A DNA stretch of 8,187 nucleotides, from NCBI GenBank assembly GCA_020025415.1, contig JAHHSB010000056.1, forward strand, positions 1-8,187, given 5' to 3'. This DNA comes from Oscillibacter sp. Lineage in GTDB: Bacteria; Bacillota; Clostridia; Oscillospirales; Oscillospiraceae. Every line of letters starts with the position of its first letter. Within the stretch, counting starts at the first letter, position 1. The position numbers and the translations under genes were made by a program. The notes beneath the pieces were generated by a model. The model searched no databases. It saw only the letters and a program-made list of their open reading frames with translations, and had not been told where the DNA came from. Positions 1 to 5,282 of the stretch are shown piece after piece.

Positions 1-1948
1 GCCGCAAGCCGCTGTCCACGTGCGCCCGGGCGGACACCTCGTTCCAGGGCACCTGAACTCCGGCCCCCCGCTCGCAGAACACCGAGCCCGGGGGATTGTC
101 CGGGTCCCGCTCCGGATCATAGCCCGCCGCGGCCAGTACCTCGTCGGCGTTGTGGCAAGGCTCATAGCCCCGGAGCACACAGCTCAGACGGCCCCGGCCC
201 CGGGTATAGGAGCGCACCTCCGCGGCATAGTCCCGCAGCTCGCTCACGGGGGCCGCGCCGGTGAGGACGGTCTCCTCCGCCCCGGCCTGGGGCGCTGCGG
301 CCCGACCGCCCATGCGCTGGATATCGGTCAGCGCCCGGCCCACGCACTCCGGCGGCAGCTCCAGCCGGAAGTCGTACCAGGGCTCCAGTAGCACGCTTTT
401 GGCCTGCATCAGGCCCTGGCGCACCGCCCGGTAGGTGGCCTGGCGGAAGTCCCCTCCCTCGGTGTGCTTAACGTGAGCCCGGCCGGCGATCAGGGTGATC
501 TTCAAATCGGTGATGGGCGCGCCCAGCAGCACGCCGGGGTGCTCCCGCTCCTCCAGATGGGTCAGCACCAGCCGCTGCCAGTGGCCGTCCAGCTGATCCT
601 CCGGGCAGGCCGCGGCCAGCTGCACGCCGCTGCCCGGCTCCCCCGGTTCCAGCAGCAGATGGACCTCGGCATAGTGGCGAAGGGGCTCGAAGTGGCCCAC
701 GCCTTCTGCCGGGACGGTGATCGTCTCCCGGTAGACGATGTTCCCCTCGTCGAAGCTAACTTTCCAGCCGAAGCGTTGGGCAATCAGCCGGGTCAGCACC
801 TCCAGCTGCACCTGGCCCATGAGCTGGACATGGATCTCCCGCAGCCGCTCGTCCCAGAGCAGGTGGAGCTGGGGATCTTCCTCCTCCAGCTGGCGCAGCT
901 TACCCAGGGCCGTGTGGGGATCGCAGCCCTCCGGCAGCACCATCCGGTAACGCAGCACCGGCGTCAGTTCCGGGGGGCCGGAGCCCGGGTCAGCGCCCAA
1001 TCCCTCGCCGGGCCGGGTGCGGCTGAGCCCCGTCACGGCGCACACCGTGCCCGCCGGGGCCTCCTCCACCGTGGTATATTTGGCACCGGAGTAGATGCGG
1101 ATCTGGTCGACCTTCTCCTCCCAGGCCTCCCCTTCCGCCTCCTGGGGACGGCGGTTAGTCAGCAGGGCCTTCACCCGCAATCTGCCCCCGGTGACCTTCA
1201 GATAGGTCAGGCGGCTGCCCTGGGCGTCCCGGCCGATCTTATAGACCCGGGCGCCGAACGCCGCCGGATAGGCCGGAAGCCGGACATAGCGCCTCAGCCC
1301 GTCCAGCAGTTCTTCCACCCCCTGGAGCTTCAGCGCCGAGCCAAAGTAGCAGGGGAAAAGCTTCCGCTCCGCCACCAGACCGGCCAGGGCCTCGTCGCTG
1401 ACTTCCCCACTTTCCAGATAGGCGCTCAGCAGTTCCTCGTTGCACAGCGCCGCCTCCTCTGCCAGGGCCTCCCGGGGAATGGTGAAGTCCGTGCAGCCCC
1501 CGTCTAAGCAGCGCTTGAGCTCCGCCAGCAGCGCCGTCCGGTCCGTCCCGGCCAGGTCCATTTTATTGATGAACAAAAAGGTTGGGATCCCCCACCGCTC
1601 CAGCAGGTGCCAGAGGGTCCGGGTGTGGCCCTGCACCCCATCGCTGCCGCTGATGGCCAGAATAGCCGCGTCCAGCACCTGGAGCGTCCGCTCCGTCTCC
1701 GCGGAGAAATCCACATGCCCCGGGGTATCCAGCAGCTGGATCTCCAGCTCCGGCAGGGGCAGTACTGCCTGCTTGGAGAAGATGGTGATGCCCCGCTCCC
1801 GCTCCAGCGCGTCCGTGTCCAAAAACGCGTCCTGATGGTCCACCCGGCCCAGCTTCCGCAAACAGCCGCAGCTGTAAAGCAGCGCCTCGGACAAGGTCGT
1901 TTTGCCCGCGTCCACATGAGCCAGGATTCCGATACAAACACGTTTCAT
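1..1948 (-). CDS. Tet(M)-like translation-factor GTPase (ribosomal protection family), C-terminus cut by window edge
   Basis: A GTPase of the EF-G/ribosomal-protection superfamily, expected to bind the ribosome in the cytoplasm. The frame is open for 649 codons from the ATG at 1948 to the window edge, with no stop. G motifs are clear: AHVDAGKTT (residues 10-18), RGITI (52-56), DTPGH (74-78), NKMD (128-131) and a GSA at about 203-205. EF-G-like domains II-V follow. The protein already exceeds Tet(M) (639 residues) and carries a late segment with SVFCERGAG (about 622-630) that I associate with the longer clostridial class of roughly 900 residues, so the missing part may be large. The ribosome site is weak (AAGGAAAG, well upstream of ATG). 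Tet(M)'s drug-displacing loop is not conserved: the positions matching Tyr506, Tyr507 and Pro509 appear to be Ala491, His492 and Lys494. A tetracycline-resistance role is therefore doubtful; a housekeeping or other ribosome-rescue role is equally possible. Confidence 0.9.
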   Translation of the reverse strand, partial: MKRVCIGILAHVDAGKTTLSEALLYSCGCLRKLGRVDHQDAFLDTDALERERGITIFSKQAVLPLPELEIQLLDTPGHVDFSAETERTLQVLDAAILAISGSDGVQGHTRTLWHLLERWGIPTFLFINKMDLAGTDRTALLAELKRCLDGGCTDFTIPREALAEEAALCNEELLSAYLESGEVSDEALAGLVAERKLFPCYFGSALKLQGVEELLDGLRRYVRLPAYPAAFGARVYKIGRDAQGSRLTYLKVTGGRLRVKALLTNRRPQEAEGEAWEEKVDQIRIYSGAKYTTVEEAPAGTVCAVTGLSRTRPGEGLGADPGSGPPELTPVLRYRMVLPEGCDPHTALGKLRQLEEEDPQLHLLWDERLREIHVQLMGQVQLEVLTRLIAQRFGWKVSFDEGNIVYRETITVPAEGVGHFEPLRHYAEVHLLLEPGEPGSGVQLAAACPEDQLDGHWQRLVLTHLEEREHPGVLLGAPITDLKITLIAGRAHVKHTEGGDFRQATYRAVRQGLMQAKSVLLEPWYDFRLELPPECVGRALTDIQRMGGRAAAPQAGAEETVLTGAAPVSELRDYAAEVRSYTRGRGRLSCVLRGYEPCHNADEVLAAAGYDPERDPDNPPGSVFCERGAGVQVPWNEVSARAHVDSGLR

Positions 1949-1991
1949 ATCTTCAACTTCACTTTCCTTGAATTGGGCGTTTTACTTTTTT

Positions 1992-2020
1992 ATTATGACA
2001 GGTTTTCCCCTTTTGTTCAA
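1992..2020 (-). promoter_or_regulatory. Candidate sigma-A promoter for the GTPase gene
   Basis: On the minus strand, TTGAAC (2015-2020) and CATAAT (1992-1997) are separated by 17 bases, in an AT-rich patch about 45 bases upstream of the ATG at 1948. The match is 4/6 for the -35 and 5/6 for the -10. It lies downstream of the terminator of the preceding gene, so the GTPase gene is probably transcribed on its own. Confidence 0.55.
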
Positions 2021-2188
2021 TCCTGAATCACCAGCCCGCTCTGCTCCGGCGGCGGTTCCTGAGTCGGCGCCTGCAGATCCTGCCTGGCCGGACACGGCGG
2101 AGAACGGGTGCGTCCCGCTGACGACCACTCTGCCCTCCGCCTGATAAAGCAGACGGGCCCCGGCGGCCCAGGCAGGCCACTGGGCGGC
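2021..2188. other. Intergenic stretch with no convincing gene
   Basis: Between the GTPase promoter and the terminator of the 96-residue gene I see no open frame with a ribosome site. Two overlapping minus frames look partly protein-like: one contains RLLYQAEGRVVVSGTHPF, the other ends in QAPTQEPPPEQSGLVIQD. Neither is protein-like throughout, and neither has a credible start. It may be a degraded coding remnant or plain spacer. Confidence 0.3.
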
Positions 2189-2220
2189 AAAACGGCGGCC
2201 CGCTGCACCGCGGGCCGCCG
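2189..2220 (-). terminator. Rho-independent terminator of the 96-residue gene
   Basis: A perfect 11-base-pair stem, CGGCGGCCCGC at 2193-2203 pairing with 2210-2220, has a 6-base loop. Read on the minus strand it is followed by TTTTG (2192-2188) and lies about 30 bases past the stop at 2250. The T run is short, but the stem is very GC-rich. Confidence 0.7.
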
Positions 2221-2249
2221 TCGGGATCCTCTCTATGCGCTTTCCGGTC

Positions 2250-2540
2250 TCAGCCGTCCCCCTCCGAAAGGTCCCTGCCTGCCGAAAAGTCCTCATACCG
2301 GGCCTGGAGCCAGGCTTTGAGTTCCTCCACCCCCGCCTCGTCCCAGGGAAAGATGCGCTCCGTCACGTCCTGGGCCAGCTCATAGCACAGCCGGGTATAG
2401 GCCGATGCCTTGATGGCCGGGTCCCCGGTCTCCGTCTTGGTCTGCTGGCAGCGGAAGCGGAACGTCTGTCCCACCGAGCCGTTATATACATACGCCCGGT
2501 TGAACCAGCCCGGCGTCATCTGTGCAAAGATCTCTTCCAT
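2250..2540 (-). CDS. Hypothetical protein, 96 residues
   Basis: I do not recognise this family. The ATG at 2540 is well supported by AAAGGAG (2548-2554) seven bases upstream, and a terminator follows the stop. The protein is soluble-looking, with no signal peptide or membrane segment. The N-terminal half is rich in aromatics and polar residues (WFNRAYVYNGSVGQTFRFRC, about residues 12-31). The second half looks helical and acidic, with two Cys in total (Cys31 and Cys52) and the acidic tail typical of small clostridial cytosolic proteins. It appears monocistronic, with its own candidate promoter and terminator, and shares no operon with the GTPase or DegV genes. The compact frame, good ribosome site and plausible composition support a real gene; the function is unknown. 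Confidence 0.75.
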   Translation of the reverse strand: MEEIFAQMTPGWFNRAYVYNGSVGQTFRFRCQQTKTETGDPAIKASAYTRLCYELAQDVTERIFPWDEAGVEELKAWLQARYEDFSAGRDLSEGDG

Positions 2541-2579
2541 ATGTCCGCTCCTTTGTCCTATCTGAAATCGTCCGTCTTT

Positions 2580-2608
2580 ACTTTACTCCAGCCAGCGGGA
2601 AAAAGCAA
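2580..2608 (-). promoter_or_regulatory. Weak candidate promoter for the 96-residue gene
   Basis: On the minus strand TTGCTT (2603-2608) and TAAAGT (2580-2585) are 17 bases apart, about 40 bases upstream of the ATG. Both boxes match the consensus only moderately (3/6 and 4/6), so position and spacing are the main support. Confidence 0.35.
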
Positions 2609-2696
2609 CGACCCCCGGCGGCTGGAGCTGGCATTGGAGGCCGACTGTCCGGCCTTTGCCATGGACATCGCCCGCCGGCGGATCCGCCTGGTCTGA
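2590..2696 (+). pseudogene. Possible plus-strand coding remnant
   Basis: The plus frame ending at the TGA at 2694-2696 reads as a plausible protein tail (NDPRRLELALEADC, then AFAMDIARRRIRLV) and stops 25 bases before a hairpin terminator that also works on this strand. There is no convincing start or ribosome site, and upstream the frame runs into the opposite-strand 96-residue gene. It could be the 3' end of a decayed gene or a chance open frame in GC-rich DNA. The family is not recognised. Confidence 0.2.
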
Positions 2697-2721
2697 ACTG
2701 CTGCCCTTCTGCCCATCGGCA

Positions 2722-2768
2722 AAGCCAAAAGAGAATGCGCCGGAACGGCACATTCTCTTTTGGCTTGT
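2722..2768. terminator. Strong, probably bidirectional terminator hairpin
   Basis: A perfect 16-base-pair stem pairs 2722-2737 with 2751-2766 (core GCCAAAAGAGAATG / CATTCTCTTTTGGC). The 13-base loop can form a further 4-pair stem (GCCG/CGGC) capped by GAA, across a single C-A mismatch. On the minus strand it lies about 40 bases past the DegV stop, so it terminates that gene. On the plus strand it is followed by TTGTTT. The A-rich and T-rich arms provide U-rich ends in both directions. Confidence 0.8.
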
Positions 2769-2806
2769 TTCCACCGCGTGGGACCCGGCAAGCCGCTCCC
2801 CTCCGG

Positions 2807-3676
2807 TCAGGGCACTTCCTTTTTGATGATGCCAATGCCAGCGGCGTTCATGCCCACATGGCAGGCGATGCTGCAGGGCAGCTGGGCGTAGGAAACAGTC
2901 ATATCGGGGAACACCGCCTGGACCATCTGCCGCCAGTGCTCGGCCTGCTCCTCCGTTTCAAAGGTGCCGGCAGTCTCCACCTGCAGCAGCTCGTCGGGCA
3001 CGTCCCCGAAGCGGGCGGCCCGGTCCTGCTTCAACGCCTCGATCATCTTCGCCTCCGCCTGGCGCATGCCCCGGGCCTTGGCATAGGTATCTAACTTGTC
3101 GCCCTGGATAGTCAGCACCGGCTTGAGATTGAGCACCGTGGCAAAAGCAGCCACCGCTGGGGTGATGCGCCCGCCCTTTTTCAGATACTCCATGGAGTCC
3201 ACGGTGATATAAATGCTGGCGTCATAGGCCCGCTCTTCCAAAAACGTCTTGATCTCCCCGGCGCTTTTGCCCTGGGCCGCCAGCTTGCAGGCGCTGTAAA
3301 CCGACGCCCGCTGGGTCACGGAGATGCGGTGGTTATCCACCACATGAACCCGTCCGTCATACTCCGTGGCGAAGAGGGCGGCGTTGCTGCAAGTGCTGCT
3401 CAGGCCGCTGGACATGGGGATATAGACGATCTCGTCATATCCGTCCTGAAAGATGGCGTCCCACAGCTCCATCAGCTGCCCTGGGGAGGGCTGGGATGAG
3501 AAGATGTCCTGATGGTCTTTCATAGCCGCGTAGAGCTGGGCGCTGGTGATGTCCTCCCCCTCCAGATAAGGCTGACCGCCCACGATCACAGGCATAGGCA
3601 GCAGATAAAGCCCCGGCTCCCAGATTATCTCCCGGGTGATGCTGCTGTTGGTGTCGGTTGCCACTGCGACTTTCAT
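2807..3676 (-). CDS. DegV family fatty-acid-binding protein
   Basis: A DegV/FakB-type protein of 289 residues, the usual family length. Known members bind a fatty acid in the cytosol; FakB members present it to the kinase FakA for phosphorylation and entry into phospholipids. Family marks in order: TDTNSS (8-12 region), SSQPSPG (60-66), MSSGLSST (88-95) and SMEYLKKGGRI (161-171). The C-terminal lipid-contact motif, normally HxGPG, reads HVGMN (273-277), which is unusual. I chose the ATG at 3676 because it begins the canonical MKVAVATD strand and has GGAAGGA upstream. An in-frame ATG at 3787 would add 37 residues of low-complexity sequence and is less likely. No fakA-like gene is visible here. 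The gene is divergent from a TetR regulator, which probably controls it. The exact lipid ligand is unknown. Confidence 0.93.
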   Translation of the reverse strand: MKVAVATDTNSSITREIIWEPGLYLLPMPVIVGGQPYLEGEDITSAQLYAAMKDHQDIFSSQPSPGQLMELWDAIFQDGYDEIVYIPMSSGLSSTCSNAALFATEYDGRVHVVDNHRISVTQRASVYSACKLAAQGKSAGEIKTFLEERAYDASIYITVDSMEYLKKGGRITPAVAAFATVLNLKPVLTIQGDKLDTYAKARGMRQAEAKMIEALKQDRAARFGDVPDELLQVETAGTFETEEQAEHWRQMVQAVFPDMTVSYAQLPCSIACHVGMNAAGIGIIKKEVP

Positions 3677-3882
3677 GATTCCATCGTTCCTTCCGTCAAT
3701 ATCTTGGCTGTCCGCCGCCGCGTCCAAAGCGGCGGCCTTGGCGTCCGATCCCGTCCCCTTGGGTCCAGGATTCCAGTTTCCCTCCATTTCCCGTACTCCA
3801 TTCCATTTTCCGGGAAATCGCCCGTCCCCCTCCCTTTCAGCGTCTGGCCTAGGGCGAGGAGCAGGGCGATAAAATTCAATTT
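3677..3882 (-). other. Long 5' leader of the DegV gene
   Basis: If the candidate promoter at 3889-3917 is used, the degV mRNA has a leader of about 205 bases. It holds an 8-pair GC hairpin (GCCGCCGC with GCGGCGGC, near 3713-3736) and purine-rich runs, but no riboswitch or T-box that I recognise. An in-frame upstream ATG (3787) and a TTG-started 68-codon frame also lie here; neither has a good ribosome site. Confidence 0.4.
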
Positions 3883-3888
3883 GGAACT

Positions 3889-3917
3889 AGTTTAGCACAT
3901 TGAAATCTTGACATCAA
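3889..3917 (-). promoter_or_regulatory. Candidate promoter toward the DegV gene
   Basis: On the minus strand TTGATG (3912-3917) and TAAACT (3889-3894) are 17 bases apart. Each box matches the consensus at 4/6. The -35 box overlaps that of the opposite promoter serving tetR, so the two cannot easily be occupied at once. Confidence 0.5.
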
Positions 3918-3936
3918 TCAGCGCTAATGAGACAAT
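3908..3936 (+). promoter_or_regulatory. Promoter of the first TetR regulator gene
   Basis: A perfect -35 TTGACA (3908-3913) and the -10 GACAAT (3931-3936, 4/6) are 17 bases apart, about 45 bases upstream of the start codon at 3981. The -10 and spacer are covered by the inverted repeats at 3916-3955, as expected for an autorepressed gene. Confidence 0.7.
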
Positions 3937-3955
3937 AGCGCTGATTCCGTCTCAT
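3916..3955. promoter_or_regulatory. Two interleaved inverted repeats, probable TetR operators
   Basis: Repeat 1 is a perfect 11-bp inverted repeat, AATCAGCGCTA (3916-3926) and TAGCGCTGATT (3936-3946), with a 9-base spacer. Repeat 2 is a perfect 7-bp inverted repeat, ATGAGAC (3927-3933) and GTCTCAT (3949-3955), with a 15-base spacer. Their centres (3931 and 3941) are 10 bp, about one helical turn, apart. Together they span the tetR promoter spacer, -10 and start region. This fits paired TetR dimers binding neighbouring or overlapping sites. Confidence 0.75.
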
Positions 3956-3980
3956 ATTTTTAGAAGGAGGCGCTGCGGAC

Positions 3981-4505
3981 ATGGACAAGCGCAAAGAGTC
4001 CAACCTGCGGGTGAAGCAAAGCATCACCCAGTCCCTGTTTGACCTGATGGAGGAAAAGCCCCTGGCAGATATCGCCATCACGGAGCTGGTCGAGGCGGCG
4101 GGGGTGGCCCGGGCGTCCTTTTACCGCAATTACAGCTCCAAAGAGGACGTGCTGACCACGCTGATCCGGGATGTACTGGACGATTTCCGCAGCCAGATCG
4201 ACTGGAGCCGCGGCACTTTTTACATCTACGAAAACGTGCTGCTGAGCTTTGAGTATTTTTATCGCTACCGGAGCTATGCTACGGCGCTATACCGGGGCGG
4301 CTTTTTCACCGTGCTGCTGGAGGAGCTCAACCACTTTCACGAGACCGTGGAGGGCACCATGCCCTCTTCCTCCATTGAAAAATACCAGCTCTACCTCTAC
4401 ATCGGGGCGCTGTTCAACACAGCCCTGATCTGGCTGCCGGAGAGCGATAAGATCAGTCCCCAGGAGATGGCCCGGTTTTTCTGCCGGCATTTTCTGGAGG
4501 AGTGA
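3981..4505 (+). CDS. TetR/AcrR family transcriptional regulator
   Basis: A one-component repressor of 174 residues. The N-terminal helix-turn-helix lies at about residues 31-52 (IAITELVEAAGVARASFYRN), with the usual TetR lead-in helix before it (SLFDLMEEKPLAD). The C-terminal part (about 65-174) is a helical ligand/dimer domain rich in aromatic residues (YIYENVLLSFEYFYRYRSYA), suggesting a hydrophobic ligand pocket. The ATG at 3981 is backed by AGAAGGAGG (3962-3970). It is divergent from the DegV gene and is followed by a terminator, then by the membrane-protein/radical-SAM pair. Inverted repeats over its own promoter indicate autoregulation, and a related repeat upstream of the downstream operon suggests it controls that too. 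The ligand is unknown; a fatty acid or acyl derivative is a guess from context. Confidence 0.93.
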   Translation: MDKRKESNLRVKQSITQSLFDLMEEKPLADIAITELVEAAGVARASFYRNYSSKEDVLTTLIRDVLDDFRSQIDWSRGTFYIYENVLLSFEYFYRYRSYATALYRGGFFTVLLEELNHFHETVEGTMPSSSIEKYQLYLYIGALFNTALIWLPESDKISPQEMARFFCRHFLEE

Positions 4506-4515
4506 CCCGGCTTTT

Positions 4516-4547
4516 GCCGCCGCCCCCAAGGGCGGCGGTCTTTTTTT
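4516..4547 (+). terminator. Rho-independent terminator of the first tetR gene
   Basis: A 9-pair GC stem (CCGCCGCCC at 4517-4525 with 4530-4538, loop CCAA) is followed by TCTTTTTTT (4539-4547), about 12 bases past the stop codon. An outer 8-pair stem (CCCGGCTT with AAGCCGGG) encloses it. It separates tetR from the next operon. Confidence 0.92.
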
Positions 4548-4570
4548 GCAAGCCGGGATCCTTCGGCAGC

Positions 4571-4595
4571 CAGACAATTGGGGGTAAACTGTCTG
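4571..4595. promoter_or_regulatory. Operator-like inverted repeat upstream of the DUF308/radical SAM operon
   Basis: CAGACA (4571-4576) and TGTCTG (4590-4595) form an inverted repeat. It shares AGACAAT on the left arm and GTCT on the right arm with repeat 2 of the tetR promoter, with exactly 15 bases between AGAC and GTCT in both. It lies between the tetR terminator and the TTG start at 4682. A -10-like TAAACT (4585-4590) sits inside it, but I see no good -35; the rest of 4596-4664 is AT-rich with no clear promoter. Confidence 0.55.
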
Positions 4596-4681
4596 AATTT
4601 CAGGCATTTCCGGCTGATTTGCCCATATTTTTCCCTGTTTTGCGGCGGTAAAATAAGATTCACCGGAAGGAGGCGAGCGGC

Positions 4682-5260
4682 TTGCCACGACTGCAGCTAG
4701 CCCAGCGGGGATACCGGGCTATGTCCATCATCTTCTACGCTGTGGCGGTTGTTTACTTATTTATCCCGGAACCACCGCATACAATACTCTGTGTATGCAG
4801 CGGCATAATCCTGCTGTTCTGTGGTGGAGTCAAGCTGCTCAGCTACCGGGCGGGGGATCTGTACTGTCTGGTCTTTGAGTACGATCTGGCCTGCGGGCTG
4901 CTGCTGGGGGTTCTGGGCGTGCTGGTTCTGTTCTGCGCCCGGCTGTTATACCCCTTTTTGGCCATGGGGCTGGGGCTGCTGGTACTGCTGGACAGCCTGC
5001 TCACCATACAGATGTCCCAGGACGCCCGGGCCTTTGGGCTGGAGGTCTGGAACGAAATCTTGGCCCTGGCCATCGTGACCGGGGCGCTGGGCGTGATGCT
5101 GATGCTGGAATCCTCCCTACCCCCGCTGGCGGCCCGGATAGCCGTGGCCGGCGCACTGGCGGCGGAGGGATTCAAAAACCAGTTCCTGATGAAATACGCC
5201 GTGGGAACGCCGCCGGGGGGCCTCGGCCAGGACTTCTGCGACAAACCCAAAACAACCTGA
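4682..5260 (+). CDS. DUF308/HdeD-like six-helix membrane protein
   Basis: An integral membrane protein of 192 residues with about six hydrophobic segments: near 13-29, 33-53, 63-84, 89-108, 122-142 and 147-163. A positively charged N-terminus precedes the first (LAQRGYRAM). The pattern of paired helices and the YRAMSIIFYAVAVVYLF opening resemble the DUF308/HdeD family, whose E. coli member is linked to acid stress; the biochemical activity of the family is unknown. The start is TTG at 4682, chosen because AAGGAGG (4667-4673) lies 8 bases upstream; the first ATG (4721) is too far from it. The C-terminal 30 residues are polar. The stop is 22 bases before the radical SAM start, so the two are very likely co-transcribed and may act together. 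An operator-like repeat lies about 90 bases upstream. Confidence 0.8.
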   Translation: MPRLQLAQRGYRAMSIIFYAVAVVYLFIPEPPHTILCVCSGIILLFCGGVKLLSYRAGDLYCLVFEYDLACGLLLGVLGVLVLFCARLLYPFLAMGLGLLVLLDSLLTIQMSQDARAFGLEVWNEILALAIVTGALGVMLMLESSLPPLAARIAVAGALAAEGFKNQFLMKYAVGTPPGGLGQDFCDKPKTT

Positions 5261-5282
5261 CAAATCAATGGAGGGAATCACG

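Noticed and set aside
464..1507. Long plus-strand open frame of 347 codons
   Set aside because: It lies antisense to the GTPase gene, whose frame shows all the G motifs; its translation is rich in Gln, Leu, Pro and Arg, as expected for a GC-rich shadow.
3677..3787. ATG at 3787 as the DegV start
   Set aside because: The extra 37 residues are low complexity and the family begins at MKVAVATD; the ATG at 3676 has the better ribosome site. Kept only as a finding.
3673..3879. 68-codon minus frame with a hydrophobic opening, starting at TTG
   Set aside because: No ribosome site; the start would be within a few bases of the transcription start and the rest is low-complexity Arg/Thr/Pro sequence.
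4571..4595. Repeat read as a second terminator after tetR
   Set aside because: No T-run follows, the stem is only 6 pairs, and a strong terminator already lies at 4516-4547; an operator fits better.
5268..5282. ATG at 5268 as the radical SAM start
   Set aside because: It overlaps GGAGGG, which is correctly spaced for the ATG at 5283.
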